Notes under the pieces: generated by a model
What the model saw: only the letters and a program-made list of their open reading frames with translations
Told to the model about the DNA's origin: nothing
Database searches by the model: none
Source of the DNA: Paenibacillus sp. HW567
Lineage (GTDB): Bacteria; Bacillota; Bacilli; Paenibacillales; Paenibacillaceae
NCBI RefSeq assembly: GCF_000374185.1
Contig: NZ_KB910518.1
Span: forward strand, 1-64,000
DNA: 64,000 nt
Direction: 5' to 3'
Made by a program: the position numbers and the translations under genes
Shown: positions 1 to 9,316 of the stretch, one piece after another
Layout of the letters: the number at the start of each line of letters is the position of its first letter
How positions within the stretch are numbered: position 1 is the first letter of the stretch

Positions 1-7
1 GTGCCCG

Positions 8-124
8 TTTGGTGGCGATAGCGGAGGGGTTCCACGCGTACCCATCCCGAACACGACCGTTAAGCCCTCCAGCGCCGATGGTACTTGGACCGAAGGGTCC
101 TGGGAGAGTAGGACGCCGCCAAGC
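8..124 (+). rRNA. rrf: 5S ribosomal RNA
   Basis: This is a full-length 5S rRNA of about 117 nt. It opens with the paired 5' arm TTTGGTGGCG and closes with the complementary CGCCGCCAAG. The loop motifs CCCATCCCGAACACG and AGTAGGACGCCGCC are typical of Firmicutes 5S. It is the last gene of an rRNA operon whose 16S and 23S lie before the window. Its position just ahead of ctsR matches the rrn operon between lysS and ctsR in Bacillus subtilis. The ends are set by the terminal helix and may be off by one or two bases. Confidence 0.96.
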
Positions 125-133
125 AATTTATGA

Positions 134-164
134 CCACTGTTGAATCATTGACAGTGGATTTTTT
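134..164 (+). terminator. rRNA operon terminator
   Basis: CCACTGT at 134-140 pairs with ACAGTGG at 151-157, and a run of T follows at 159-164. It starts 10 nt after the 5S gene, so it is the intrinsic terminator of the rRNA operon. Confidence 0.88.
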
Positions 165-178
165 GCGTTGTGCAGAGT

Positions 179-440
179 TGTGGAAAAACTGTGGATAATT
201 TTCAGCAAGTGCAGAAAACTTACGCACATGTGACGCAATTCTCGGAAACATTCTATCCACTGTTAGTGTGGATGGAATACATATTTATGTGGATTCGTCA
301 AGATGAGCACCAAGAAACACACGGTTTTTGTGGATAAAAAGTGGATATTGTGGATAATGTAGTGGAAATCGTGGATAACTATTTTTTGCGTGAAATAATC
401 ATTCCGGTATTGGGAGTTAATGCACAGGGTCTGTGGATAA
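179..440. promoter_or_regulatory. Cluster of DnaA-box-like 9-mers
   Basis: Four exact copies of TGTGGATAA, the reverse complement of the DnaA box TTATCCACA, lie at 190-198, 329-337, 349-357 and 432-440. One-mismatch or two-mismatch relatives lie at 179-187, 267-275, 288-296, 340-348 and 370-378, nearly all in the same orientation, and a weaker inverted copy lies at 253-261. The copies at 329, 349 and 370 are spaced 20-21 bp, close to two helical turns. This fills most of the 415-nt non-coding stretch between the rRNA terminator and the first protein gene. It is not oriC, since dnaA and dnaN are absent. A DnaA-binding cluster outside oriC is the inference. Confidence 0.72.
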
Positions 441-489
441 CTTTGGGCGTATCTTATTTTTTAATTGATTAGCGTACGGGCCCCGGGCT

Positions 490-498
490 TGATATACT
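490..498 (+). promoter_or_regulatory. Possible extended -10 promoter of the acetyltransferase gene
   Basis: TGATATACT carries a TGn extension followed by TATACT at 493-498, about 40 nt before the GTG start at 540. No good -35 hexamer is seen at the right distance. A GC-rich palindromic patch (GGGCCCCGGGC) sits just upstream. Confidence 0.4.
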
Positions 499-539
499 CA
501 CATTATGCACTGCTATTAACGTAGACGAGGTGAACGAAT

Positions 540-1712
540 GTGGATATCAGACAATTGCGGCCCGAGGAATTTGAAGCCAGCTTAAGCCTGTCCGAATATG
601 CTTTTCAATACAAGGTTAGCGGTGAGGCCAGGGCTGAGTCCCGGATGAAATTTAAGCCGGAGAGAGTGTGGGGGGGTTTTGAAGAAGGGGTTTTAGGGGC
701 TGAGTTGACGTTGCTTCCGCTTCAGGTGTACATACAGGGGAAAGCTGTGCGCATGGGAGGCATCGCCGGTGTAGCAACATGGCCGGAGAACCGCAGACAG
801 GGACTGGTCGCCAAGCTTTTGAGACATACACTGCAAACGATGAATGAGGCGGGGCAGACGTTGTCTTTTTTACATCCCTTTCTAATTCCCTTTTACCGGA
901 GGTTCGGTTGGGAGGTTTACTGTGAGTACAAGAAGTATTCTATTCCAGTAGCGATGTTTCCACGGAAGACGGAAATTCAGGGCAGTATAATGCGTGATAC
1001 AGCGGAGCTTGAAATTCTGGAGCAATTGTATAGCCGTTTTGCCGCCGAATATAATGGAACATTGCAGCGTGACAGGGATTGGTGGAAACGGAGCGTATTG
1101 GATGAGGACACGCATCACTGCGTTTTTTATTCGGAGCTTGGGGAACCGGAAGGCTATGTTCTCTATAAAATAGAGAAAAAAGAGCTGGTCATTGATGAAT
1201 TTGTATATCTGAATGAAAAAGCGCGCCAAGGCCTCTGGACATTTCTAGCCAACCATGACTCGATGATAACAGGAGCTTTACTGAAGCTGGTGCCGTCCGA
1301 TGATATGCTGCCCTATTTGCTGCCGGACCCGCGGATTCAACAAGAGAGTTATCCATATTTTATGGCACGGATTGTAAATGCAGAAGCGTTTGTGAACAAT
1401 TTTTCCTTTAGAGGCCAGAACAGCATTCAGAAGTGTACCCTGTATATCGAAGACGAGCATGCCCCATGGAATGATGGATTGTGGCAATGGACTGTAACGG
1501 AACAAGGGGAAGCAACGTTAAGCCGCGTAGAAGGAACTAAGGATACGGCTGATCTAAGCTGTACTATTGGTACACTTACTGTGCTGCTGCTTGGATATAA
1601 ACGTCCATCGGAGCTGGCACGCTACGGACAATTAACCGGGAAGGCCGAGGCTGTGCAATGGCTGGAGGATATTGTTCCACAATCAAAGACGGCTTTGTTT
1701 GATTTTTTCTGA
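540..1712 (+). CDS. Eis-like GNAT N-acetyltransferase with C-terminal SCP2-like domain
   Basis: A 390-residue protein with the layout of the Eis family: an N-terminal GNAT fold, a second GNAT-like half and a C-terminal sterol-carrier-like domain. The acetyl-CoA loop is visible as RRQGLV near residues 85-90. The segment PFYRRFGWE near 117-125 matches the region holding the catalytic Tyr of Mycobacterium Eis. In that family the C-terminal carboxylate, on a Phe, acts as the catalytic base, and this protein also ends in Phe. Eis relatives acetylate amines on aminoglycosides or proteins; the substrate here is unknown. The start is GTG at 540, 9 nt after a GAGG. An ATG two bases earlier is in another frame. 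The gene stands alone between the rRNA operon and ctsR. Confidence 0.85.
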   Translation: MDIRQLRPEEFEASLSLSEYAFQYKVSGEARAESRMKFKPERVWGGFEEGVLGAELTLLPLQVYIQGKAVRMGGIAGVATWPENRRQGLVAKLLRHTLQTMNEAGQTLSFLHPFLIPFYRRFGWEVYCEYKKYSIPVAMFPRKTEIQGSIMRDTAELEILEQLYSRFAAEYNGTLQRDRDWWKRSVLDEDTHHCVFYSELGEPEGYVLYKIEKKELVIDEFVYLNEKARQGLWTFLANHDSMITGALLKLVPSDDMLPYLLPDPRIQQESYPYFMARIVNAEAFVNNFSFRGQNSIQKCTLYIEDEHAPWNDGLWQWTVTEQGEATLSRVEGTKDTADLSCTIGTLTVLLLGYKRPSELARYGQLTGKAEAVQWLEDIVPQSKTALFDFF

Positions 1713-1721
1713 TACGAAGCT

Positions 1722-1759
1722 TAGGCTCTCCTCTTCAAAATAAGAAGCTGGGGAGCCTA
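1722..1759 (+). terminator. Probable terminator of the acetyltransferase gene
   Basis: An inverted repeat with outer arms TAGGCTC and GAGCCTA and inner arms CTCTT and AAGA begins 10 nt after the stop codon. The T-rich tail is weak (TTCC), so termination may be incomplete or may not occur. Confidence 0.55.
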
Positions 1760-1838
1760 TTCCATATATAAATGATGCCCCGTATAACGGATAGTCAGAA
1801 TACAATGGGACTAAAAAGTAAAAAATAAAAGTAACCCC

Positions 1839-1866
1839 TTGGAATTCACTGAGAATGTGTTATAAT
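1839..1866 (+). promoter_or_regulatory. Sigma-A promoter of the ctsR operon
   Basis: TTGGAA at 1839-1844 and a perfect TATAAT at 1861-1866 are separated by 16 bp. The predicted start of transcription, near 1873, lies at the edge of the CtsR operator, so bound repressor would block the promoter. Confidence 0.8.
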
Positions 1867-1874
1867 ATGAAAAA

Positions 1875-1891
1875 AGTCAAAGAAAGTCAAA
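1875..1891 (+). promoter_or_regulatory. CtsR operator (heptad direct repeat)
   Basis: AGTCAAA at 1875-1881 and AGTCAAA at 1885-1891 are separated by GAA. This is a perfect match to the known CtsR box RGTCAAANANRGTCAAA. A third partial AGTCAA overlaps at 1891-1896. It predicts autoregulation of ctsR-mcsA-mcsB-clpC by heat and protein damage. Confidence 0.95.
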
Positions 1892-1937
1892 GTCAACGCA
1901 AAAGGTACTACAAGCATTGAACACTGGAGGATGAGTG

Positions 1938-2399
1938 ATGCGTAATATCTCTGATATTATCGAACAATATCTGAAGAATATTTTGCATGAAAGTCCCGAA
2001 GGTACGGTGGAAATTCAGCGCAATGACCTGGCGGACCAGTTCTCATGCGTACCGTCTCAGATCAATTATGTCATTAGTACACGCTTTACTTTGGAAAAGG
2101 GCTATGTAGTGGAGAGCAAACGGGGAGGCGGAGGCTATATTCGAATTCAGCGTTTTGAGCTGCCCCAGAATGTGGCACTGTACGCCCATCTCAACTCTAC
2201 AATCGGAAAAGATATTGATCAAAATTCCGCCGAAGGGCTGATCTATCAGCTTGAGGAGGCTGGTTTTCTAACCAAGCGTGAAGCGTGCCTCATGCGCGCC
2301 GCTGTTTCCCGGGAATGCCTGACGGTTAATCTTCCGTACCGGGATGAGATTCGTGCCAAGCTGATGAAGGCTATGTTGATCTCTTTGTTAGGCAAATAA
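1938..2399 (+). CDS. ctsR: CtsR, repressor of class III stress genes
   Basis: A 153-residue winged-helix repressor of clp genes. The N-terminal helix-turn-helix is followed by the glycine-rich wing KRGGGGYIRI near residues 60-69, whose arginine is the known target of McsB phosphorylation in this family. The C-terminal half carries the dimerisation and McsA/McsB contact region. I chose ATG 1938, which lies 7 nt after GGAGG; a GTG one codon earlier is too close to the ribosome site. It is first in the operon ctsR-mcsA-mcsB-clpC, and its own operator lies about 50 nt upstream, so it represses itself. Confidence 0.97.
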   Translation: MRNISDIIEQYLKNILHESPEGTVEIQRNDLADQFSCVPSQINYVISTRFTLEKGYVVESKRGGGGYIRIQRFELPQNVALYAHLNSTIGKDIDQNSAEGLIYQLEEAGFLTKREACLMRAAVSRECLTVNLPYRDEIRAKLMKAMLISLLGK

Positions 2400-2427
2400 T
2401 GCTCAATCTAAGGGAGGGACACCGCTT

Positions 2428-2952
2428 ATGCTATGCCAGGAATGCGGGGTCAAACCGGCGACGCTCCATTTCACGAAGATCGTGAACGGGGAGAAGACGG
2501 AGTTTCATATTTGTGAAAGCTGCGCACGGGAGAAAGGGGAGCTTATTCCGGGAACAGCGGGAGGCTTCTCCATTCACAGCTTGCTGTCAGGCCTGTTGGA
2601 TCTTGAGGGGGCGGGCAAGGAGAAAACTGCAGCAGCCCAGACCGTACAGGGCCTGCATTGTGAGAATTGCGGAATGACATATTCGCAGTTCAGCAAGCTT
2701 GGACGTTTTGGCTGCAGCTCTTGTTATAAATATTTTGACAGCACGCTTGACCCGCTATTCAGACGGGTACATGGCAGCACTGCTCATGTAGGCAAGCTTC
2801 CAAAACGGGCAGGAGCCCAGATCATGTGCAAGCGGCAGATTGATGAACTGAAGCAGGAGCTGCAGCAAAGCATCGTGCAGGAGGAGTTCGAAACTGCAGC
2901 CGAGCTGAGGGATCAGATCCGCAGGCTTGAAAAAGAAATGCCGCAAGAGTAA
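2428..2952 (+). CDS. mcsA: McsA, zinc-binding activator of McsB
   Basis: A 174-residue protein with four CxxC-type pairs: CQEC near the N-terminus, CESC near residue 30, CENC near 77 and CSSC near 94. These form two zinc-binding modules. The C-terminus carries a UVR motif (EEFETAAELRDQIRRLE), as in ClpC and UvrB. In the family McsA binds and activates the arginine kinase McsB and helps inactivate CtsR. The start ATG follows GGGAGGGA. It lies 28 nt after ctsR and 28 nt before mcsB, so the four genes are one transcript. Confidence 0.95.
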   Translation: MLCQECGVKPATLHFTKIVNGEKTEFHICESCAREKGELIPGTAGGFSIHSLLSGLLDLEGAGKEKTAAAQTVQGLHCENCGMTYSQFSKLGRFGCSSCYKYFDSTLDPLFRRVHGSTAHVGKLPKRAGAQIMCKRQIDELKQELQQSIVQEEFETAAELRDQIRRLEKEMPQE

Positions 2953-2980
2953 AGTCTTTGATATATAGGGGGGATACGAC

Positions 2981-4045
2981 GTGTCAAATCTCCGGTTTAC
3001 CGAACAAGCGCTTAGTGACTGGATGCGCTGCGGAGGCAGCCATTCCGAGATAGTGATCAGCAGCCGTATGCGTATCGCCCGTAATCTGGAGCATCTTCCT
3101 TTCCCGTTGCTGGCCTCGGCAGAGCAGTCGGAAGAAGTGCTGGAGCAGCTCGCTCCTGTATTTCAGGGGGAGGCCAGTGCGGATTTCGGAACCTTTCAAT
3201 TGCTGAAGCTGGATGAGCTGGATGAGCTGGATAAAAAAGTGCTGGTGGAAAAGCATCTTATCAGCCCTAACCTGGCCAATGACTCACGGGGCGGCGCGGT
3301 CATCCTGAATGAGGACGAGTCGGTCAGCATCATGATCAATGAGGAAGACCATTTGCGTATTCAATGCCTGTTCCCCGGTCTGCAGGTTAGAGAGGCTTGG
3401 TTGAGGGCTACAGCAATTGATGATATTTTTGAAGGCTCTGTTAATTATGCCTTTGATGACCGCAGAGGGTATTTGACCAGTTGTCCCACGAATGTTGGCA
3501 CAGGGCTTCGCGCATCGGTGATGGTGCATTTGCCGGCGTTGGTAATGACACAGCAAATCAACCGGATTTTATCCGCTGTTAATCAGGTAGGACTTACGGT
3601 AAGAGGAATTTATGGTGAAGGCAGCGAAGCAGTAGGGAACATCTTTCAGATATCCAACCAAATCACGCTCGGCCAGACTGAAACTGAGATTATTGAGAAT
3701 CTTCACAGTGTCGTCACCCAGATCATTGAGCATGAGCGCAATGCACGTGAACGTTTGCTCGCAGATTCCGCACTGCGGATTACCGACAGAATCAAACGTT
3801 CTTACGGCATTTTGTCTTATGCGGCGGTGATGGAGCTGAAGGAGTCCGCACAGCGGCTCTCCGACCTAAGGCTTGGAGTGGATCTTGGAATTCTGGAAGG
3901 GCCTTCGATTTCAGTGCTCAATGAGCTTAACGTTAAGACACAGCCGGGCTTTCTGCAAAAAATGTTCGGCGACGAGCTGACAGCTACCGAGAGAGATATG
4001 TACCGGGCGAAGCTGCTTCGGGAGACACTGGGATCACAACATTAA
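2981..4045 (+). CDS. mcsB: McsB, protein arginine kinase
   Basis: A 354-residue phosphagen-kinase-fold enzyme that phosphorylates arginines on CtsR and on damaged proteins, marking them for ClpCP. SSRMRIARNL near residues 27-36 is the nucleotide-binding arginine motif. SCPTNVGTGLRAS near 166-178 holds the catalytic cysteine loop of guanidino kinases. The C-terminal RDMYRA near 338-343 matches the phosphoarginine-sensing RDxxRA pocket. The start is GTG, preceded by GGGGGGAT. It is full length, in operon with mcsA (28 nt) and clpC (36 nt). Confidence 0.96.
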   Translation: MSNLRFTEQALSDWMRCGGSHSEIVISSRMRIARNLEHLPFPLLASAEQSEEVLEQLAPVFQGEASADFGTFQLLKLDELDELDKKVLVEKHLISPNLANDSRGGAVILNEDESVSIMINEEDHLRIQCLFPGLQVREAWLRATAIDDIFEGSVNYAFDDRRGYLTSCPTNVGTGLRASVMVHLPALVMTQQINRILSAVNQVGLTVRGIYGEGSEAVGNIFQISNQITLGQTETEIIENLHSVVTQIIEHERNARERLLADSALRITDRIKRSYGILSYAAVMELKESAQRLSDLRLGVDLGILEGPSISVLNELNVKTQPGFLQKMFGDELTATERDMYRAKLLRETLGSQH

Positions 4046-4081
4046 TTATAGATATTTATTATTCGTGGAGGTGCAGGAGAT

Positions 4082-6550
4082 ATGATGTTTGGAAGATTTA
4101 CGGAACGCGCACAAAAAGTGCTGGCGCTGGCGCAGGAAGAAGCCGTTCGTTTGGGACACAATAATATTGGGACAGAACATATTTTGCTCGGACTGATTCG
4201 TGAAGGAGACGGCATAGCCGCCAAGGCTTTGATAGGTCTCGGTCTGGGTCTTGAGAAAATTCAGGATGAAGTGGAGACGCTGATTGGCCGCGGACAAGAG
4301 CAGCCGACAAACATCGCGTATACTCCTCGCGCCAAAAAAGTGATTGAGCTGTCGATGGATGAAGCCCGCAAGCTGGGACATACGTATGTCGGCACTGAGC
4401 ATATCCTGCTCGGGCTGATCCGTGAGGGAGAGGGCGTAGCTGCCCGTGTACTGAACAATTTGGGAATCAGCTTGAACAAAGCCCGCCAGCAGGTGCTGCA
4501 GCTTCTGGGCAGCAGTGAGGCTACTTCCAGCCACAGCGGTGCCCCAGCCAATGTCAGCACTCCAACGCTGGATGGCCTGGCCCGCGATTTGACCGCATAC
4601 GCCAAAGACGGCAATCTTGATCCGGTTATTGGCCGCAGCAAGGAAATTGAGCGGGTGATTCAAGTGCTCAGCCGCCGGACCAAAAATAATCCGGTGCTGA
4701 TCGGTGAACCTGGGGTAGGTAAAACAGCGATTGCCGAAGGCTTGGCTCAAAAGATCATCAACAATGAAATTCCCGAAACCCTGCGCGACAAACGCGTAAT
4801 GACCCTTGATATGGGCTCTGTGGTTGCCGGTACGAAATATCGCGGTGAGTTCGAAGACCGCCTCAAAAAAATTATGGATGAGATCCGTCAAGCAGGCAAC
4901 ATCGTCCTCTTCATTGATGAGCTGCATACGCTGATTGGTGCAGGCGGAGCTGAAGGCGCAATTGATGCTTCCAACATCCTGAAGCCTGCACTGGCCCGTG
5001 GAGAGCTACAATGCATCGGTGCTACCACACTGGATGAATACCGCAAATATATTGAGAAGGATGCAGCACTGGAGCGCCGCTTCCAGCCGATTACGGTAGA
5101 TCAGCCTTCTCCGGAAGAAGCTGTACAAATTCTCTACGGTCTTCGTGACCGATATGAGGCCCACCACCGGGTGAAGATTACGGATGAAGCTATCGTTGAA
5201 GCTGTTAAGCTGTCCGACCGCTATATTTCTGACCGCTTCCTGCCGGATAAGGCGATTGACCTGATTGATGAAGCGGGCTCCAAGGTAAGACTTAATTCTT
5301 ACACGATTCCGCCAAATCTGAAGGAACTTGAAATGCGCCTTGATGATATCCGCAAGGAGAAGGATTCCGCTGTACAGAGCCAGGAATTTGAAAAGGCTGC
5401 TGCACTGCGCGATACTGAGCAGAAGATCCGCGAGGAACTGGATACCACAAAGAATCAATGGAAAGAAAAACAAGGCCGCACCGATTCTCAGGTTACACCG
5501 GAGGATATCGCTCAGGTGGTTGCCAGTTGGACGGGGATTCCGGTCAATAAGCTGAAGGAAGAGGAAACAGATCGCCTGCTCAAGATGGAAGAGCTGCTTC
5601 ATGAACGTGTAATTGGACAGGACGAAGCCGTCAAGGCGGTCAGCCGGGCGCTCCGCCGGGCACGTGCAGGCCTTAAAGACCCTAAACGTCCAATGGGCTC
5701 GTTCATCTTCCTTGGACCAACCGGGGTTGGTAAAACCGAGCTGGCGCGGGCACTCGCCGAAGCAATGTTCGGTGACGAAAATGCGGTTATCCGTATCGAC
5801 ATGTCCGAGTATATGGAGAAGCATTCCACCTCCCGTCTGGTCGGAGCGCCTCCGGGGTATGTTGGCTACGAAGAAGGCGGCCAATTGACCGAGAAGGTTC
5901 GCCGCAAACCATATTCCGTTGTACTGCTGGATGAAATCGAGAAGGCTCATCCGGAAGTATTCAACATTCTGCTGCAGGTACTGGAAGATGGCCGTTTGAC
6001 CGACTCCAAAGGCCGTGTAGTCGACTTCCGCAACACTCTGATCATTCTAACCTCCAATGTTGGGGCGCAGGCGATCAAGAAGAATTCGACGCTTGGGTTT
6101 ACGGCTGTACAGGATGCCGGAGCGGATTATAACAACATGAAGGGCAAAGTGATGGAAGAGCTGAAGAAGAGCTTCCGTCCTGAGTTCCTGAACCGCATTG
6201 ACGAAATCATCGTCTTCCACTCCCTGGAAGAAAAGCATATTGCCGAAATCGTCACGCTGATGTCCGATGAATTGCGCAAGCGGCTGCGTGAATACGATGT
6301 GGACTTTATGCTCACAGATGGGGCTAAAGCCTTCCTCGCCAAAGAAGGCTATGATCCTGCCTTTGGTGCTCGTCCTTTGCGCCGGGCAATTCAGAAGCAT
6401 ATCGAAGACCGCCTTTCTGAGGAACTGCTGAGGGGCAACATCAAGAAGGGCGATTCCCTCAAAATTGATGAAGTCGGCGGTGAGCTTGTGGTAACAACCG
6501 TGGAGCCGCCGGTTGGCGTTACTTTGGAAAAAGAGGTTGGAACCGAATAA
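4082..6550 (+). CDS. clpC: ClpC, AAA+ unfoldase of the ClpCP protease
   Basis: An 822-residue class I Clp/Hsp100 ATPase. Two Clp-N repeats fill residues 1-150. The first AAA domain has Walker A GEPGVGKT at 208-215 and Walker [11 protein letters not shown] middle region with a UVR-like coiled segment ([11 protein letters not shown]) separates ClpC from ClpA. The second AAA domain has Walker A GPTGVGKT at 545-552. ClpC, with adaptors such as McsB, feeds substrates to ClpP, which is not in this window. Two ATGs are in tandem at 4082 and 4085; the first is used here. GGAGGTG precedes it. It is the last gene of the CtsR operon. Confidence 0.97.
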   Translation: MMFGRFTERAQKVLALAQEEAVRLGHNNIGTEHILLGLIREGDGIAAKALIGLGLGLEKIQDEVETLIGRGQEQPTNIAYTPRAKKVIELSMDEARKLGHTYVGTEHILLGLIREGEGVAARVLNNLGISLNKARQQVLQLLGSSEATSSHSGAPANVSTPTLDGLARDLTAYAKDGNLDPVIGRSKEIERVIQVLSRRTKNNPVLIGEPGVGKTAIAEGLAQKIINNEIPETLRDKRVMTLDMGSVVAGTKYRGEFEDRLKKIMDEIRQAGNIVLFIDELHTLIGAGGAEGAIDASNILKPALARGELQCIGATTLDEYRKYIEKDAALERRFQPITVDQPSPEEAVQILYGLRDRYEAHHRVKITDEAIVEAVKLSDRYISDRFLPDKAIDLIDEAGSKVRLNSYTIPPNLKELEMRLDDIRKEKDSAVQSQEFEKAAALRDTEQKIREELDTTKNQWKEKQGRTDSQVTPEDIAQVVASWTGIPVNKLKEEETDRLLKMEELLHERVIGQDEAVKAVSRALRRARAGLKDPKRPMGSFIFLGPTGVGKTELARALAEAMFGDENAVIRIDMSEYMEKHSTSRLVGAPPGYVGYEEGGQLTEKVRRKPYSVVLLDEIEKAHPEVFNILLQVLEDGRLTDSKGRVVDFRNTLIILTSNVGAQAIKKNSTLGFTAVQDAGADYNNMKGKVMEELKKSFRPEFLNRIDEIIVFHSLEEKHIAEIVTLMSDELRKRLREYDVDFMLTDGAKAFLAKEGYDPAFGARPLRRAIQKHIEDRLSEELLRGNIKKGDSLKIDEVGGELVVTTVEPPVGVTLEKEVGTE

Positions 6551-6578
6551 CGATATTATGAGCGCTTAGCAATTGAAA

Positions 6579-6621
6579 CAAAGCTCCCGTCCCTCTGTAT
6601 AGAGGGGCGGGAGCTTTGTTT
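6579..6621 (+). terminator. Terminator of the ctsR-clpC operon
   Basis: ACAAAGCTCCCG and CGGGAGCTTTGT form a long stem, extended by CCTCT and AGAGG around a GTAT loop. A TTTGGTTT tail follows. It lies 28 nt after the clpC stop. The remainder of the gap to radA (6622-6804) holds no clear promoter that I can define. Confidence 0.9.
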
Positions 6622-6804
6622 GGTTTAGGGGATAATTTGGCGATCGGCGTACGGAGGTTTAAATTGGCTCTGTTTCAGGCAGGTTAAGGAGGCAGGCCAA
6701 AAGTAGATCTTAAGTGACCTTCCGTTAAGTGTGCAGAAATGGTAAACTTTGAATAAGAGAAAATTACCCACAATTTTAGCAAGTTCCGATTGTAAGGAGA
6801 ACAC

Positions 6805-8172
6805 ATGGCCAAACCAAAAACAAAATTTTTCTGCACCGAGTGCGGCTACGAATCGCCGAAGTGGTTCGGCAAATGTCCGGGCTGCAAGGAATGGAATTCC
6901 ATGGTGGAAGAGACGGAAAGCGTAGTCAAAACACAAGGAATGAATGCACCGATTTTTCAGAGTAAAGAAAAGCCGCAATCAATCATAAATATAGAAAGTG
7001 ACAAAGAGCCGCGTATCCTTACAGGCATCGGTGAGCTTAACCGTGTGCTTGGCGGGGGGATCGTGCCAGGATCACTTGTGCTTGTAGGAGGCGATCCCGG
7101 CATCGGTAAATCGACGCTGCTGCTGCAGACCTCTCACGCGCTGACGACACAGGGATTGCGTGTATTGTATATTTCAGGAGAAGAATCGGTCCGGCAGACC
7201 AAGCTTCGCGCTGATCGGCTTGGGGCGTTGTCGGCAGAGCTGTACGTATTGTGCGAGACGAATATGGAGAGCATTGAGGAAGCAATTGAACAAATCCAGC
7301 CCCAGTTTCTGGTCATCGACTCTATCCAGACAGTGTTTATGCCGGAGGTAACCAGTGCCCCAGGCAGCGTGACGCAGGTTCGTGAATGTACAACCAGGTT
7401 CATGCGAATTGCCAAAATCCGTGGGATTGCCACGGTGCTCGTAGGGCATGTCACCAAGGAAGGCGCAATTGCCGGCCCCCGCATGCTGGAGCATATGGTG
7501 GATTGCGTGCTTTATTTTGAAGGGGAGCGGCATCATACTTATCGCCTGCTGCGGGCGGTGAAGAACCGCTTTGGTTCAACCAATGAGATCGGGATTTTCG
7601 AGATGGGGGAGATTGGGCTTACCGAGGTGGAGAACCCTTCCGAGCTCTTCTTGTCGGAGCGTCCGCTTGGAGTAGCAGGCTCGGCGGTTGTAGCCAGCAT
7701 GGAAGGAACAAGACCGGTGCTTGTAGAGCTTCAGGCGCTTGTGGCCGCTACCCATTTCCCTTCGCCACGGCGGATGTGCACGGGGATGGATCATCAACGG
7801 ATGGCGCTGATTCTTGCGGTATTGGAGAAGCGGATGGGCATGTTTTTGCAGAATCAGGATGCTTACCTCAATGTTGCCGGTGGGGTGAAGCTGGATGAGC
7901 CGGCCATTGATTTGGCGGTTGCGGTCAGCATTGCCTCCAGCTTCCGCGATATTTCGACGAAGCCCTATGATGTCTTTTTCGGTGAAGTTGGGCTTACGGG
8001 AGAAGTAAGGGGCGTTTCGCGTGCGGAAACACGCGTCAAGGAGGCTGCCAAGCTTGGCTTCCGCAGGGTAATTATGCCTGAGAAAAGCATGAAGGGCTGG
8101 AAGCATCCGCAGGATATCCAGATTATTGGCGTCAGCACCGTAGCAGATGCACTAAAGGTCGCGTTAGATTAG
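6805..8172 (+). CDS. radA: RadA, DNA repair helicase-like ATPase
   Basis: A 455-residue RecA-like ATPase that extends D-loops during homologous recombination. The N-terminal zinc finger is CTEC near 10-13 with CPGC near 26-29. Walker [11 protein letters not shown] is near residue 94-103. The RadA signature KNRFGS lies near 252-257, and the C-terminal Lon-protease-like domain ([19 protein letters not shown]) ends the protein. The start ATG follows AAGGAGA by 6 nt. disA starts 12 nt after the stop, so radA-disA form one transcript, as in Bacillus, where RadA restrains DisA. Confidence 0.97.
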   Translation: MAKPKTKFFCTECGYESPKWFGKCPGCKEWNSMVEETESVVKTQGMNAPIFQSKEKPQSIINIESDKEPRILTGIGELNRVLGGGIVPGSLVLVGGDPGIGKSTLLLQTSHALTTQGLRVLYISGEESVRQTKLRADRLGALSAELYVLCETNMESIEEAIEQIQPQFLVIDSIQTVFMPEVTSAPGSVTQVRECTTRFMRIAKIRGIATVLVGHVTKEGAIAGPRMLEHMVDCVLYFEGERHHTYRLLRAVKNRFGSTNEIGIFEMGEIGLTEVENPSELFLSERPLGVAGSAVVASMEGTRPVLVELQALVAATHFPSPRRMCTGMDHQRMALILAVLEKRMGMFLQNQDAYLNVAGGVKLDEPAIDLAVAVSIASSFRDISTKPYDVFFGEVGLTGEVRGVSRAETRVKEAAKLGFRRVIMPEKSMKGWKHPQDIQIIGVSTVADALKVALD

Positions 8173-8184
8173 GGGGCACAGGAT

Positions 8185-9252
8185 ATGAAGGAATTAGAAA
8201 ATATGAACGATCTGCTCAGAATGGCGGCACCGGGAACACCCTTCCGGGAAGGTCTGGAGAATGTGCTGCGGGCGAAGACAGGAGCGCTCATTGTTGTCGG
8301 ATACAGTCCTGAAGTGATGGAGGTTGTCGACGGCGGATTTTCCATTAACTGTGATTTTTCGCCCAATTATTTATATGAGCTGGCTAAGATGGATGGCGCG
8401 ATTATTTTAAGCGAGGATTTGAAACGGATTCTCTATGCGAACACGCAGTTGATTCCCGATTCCTCCATCTCATCAATTGAGACAGGCATCCGGCATCGTA
8501 CAGCAGAGCGTGTCGCCAAACAAACCGGCAAGTTGGTCGTTTCCATTTCCCAGCGGCGCAACATCATTACCCTGTATCAAGGTACTATCCGTTATGCACT
8601 GAAGGAGATCGGAGCGATTCTGGCCAAGGCCAATCAGGCGATTCAAACGCTGGAGAAATACAGAGCAGTGCTCACCCAAAGCTTAACCAATTTGTCCGCC
8701 TCTGAATATGAGGGAATTGTGACAATGGCTGAGGTTGTTGGAGTCATCCAGCGTGTGGAGATGGTGCTGCGGATTAAGATGGAAATTAAACGCTACATCA
8801 ATGAACTGGGCAATGAAGGACGCTTAATCAGCATGCAGATGGAAGAGCTGGTCGGAAATACAGAGGAAGAAGCATGGCTTTTGTACAGAGACTATGCAAG
8901 AGAGGAGCAGGAGGACAAAATCCGTGATATTATTGCCGGACTCAAACGGACCAGTGACGATGATCTGATGGACGACAACCACATTGCCCGTCTGCTCGGA
9001 TACTCCTCCACAGCCATTTCTTCGGAAGAAGTGGTGACTCCGCGCGGTTACCGCCTGCTTAACAAAATTCCGCGGCTGCCGAATGTAATCATACACAATC
9101 TGGTGGAACGGTTTGAAGCGTTGCCTAATCTTATGACGGCAAGCATTGCGGAATTGGATGAGGTGGACGGGATTGGGGAAGTGCGTGCCCGCAATATTCA
9201 GGATGGGCTCAAACGTCTGCAGAAGCAAGTTCTTATTGACAGACAAATGTAA
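8185..9252 (+). CDS. disA: DisA, diadenylate cyclase and DNA integrity scanner
   Basis: A 355-residue enzyme that makes c-di-AMP from two ATP and pauses at recombination intermediates. The N-terminal DAC domain has DGA at residues 70-72 and RHR at 103-105, both catalytic motifs. A long helical spine follows, and the C-terminus is a helix-hairpin-helix DNA-binding domain with [12 protein letters not shown] near 328-339. The protein is the usual length. The start ATG follows AGGGGG. Its 3' end carries the pssA promoter (9236-9264). Confidence 0.97.
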   Translation: MKELENMNDLLRMAAPGTPFREGLENVLRAKTGALIVVGYSPEVMEVVDGGFSINCDFSPNYLYELAKMDGAIILSEDLKRILYANTQLIPDSSISSIETGIRHRTAERVAKQTGKLVVSISQRRNIITLYQGTIRYALKEIGAILAKANQAIQTLEKYRAVLTQSLTNLSASEYEGIVTMAEVVGVIQRVEMVLRIKMEIKRYINELGNEGRLISMQMEELVGNTEEEAWLLYRDYAREEQEDKIRDIIAGLKRTSDDDLMDDNHIARLLGYSSTAISSEEVVTPRGYRLLNKIPRLPNVIIHNLVERFEALPNLMTASIAELDEVDGIGEVRARNIQDGLKRLQKQVLIDRQM

Positions 9253-9264
9253 ATAACATACAAT
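9236..9264 (+). promoter_or_regulatory. Sigma-A promoter of pssA
   Basis: TTGACA at 9236-9241 and TACAAT at 9259-9264 are spaced 17 bp. The -35 lies inside the last codons of disA. The match is nearly consensus, so pssA can be expressed apart from radA-disA. Confidence 0.8.
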
Positions 9265-9316
9265 CACGTAATATTGGAACGTTAGTGCTTCAAAGTAAGA
9301 AAACAGAGGTGAAGAA

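Noticed and set aside
179..440. A replication origin oriC
   Set aside because: DnaA boxes are present, but dnaA, dnaN, rpmH and a clear AT-rich unwinding element are not. The gene context is rrn-ctsR, away from the usual origin genes.
4046..4927. Long minus-strand open frames opposite clpC, rpoB, fusA and tuf
   Set aside because: These are antisense shadows of strongly biased codons in real genes. They have no ribosome sites and no recognisable domains.
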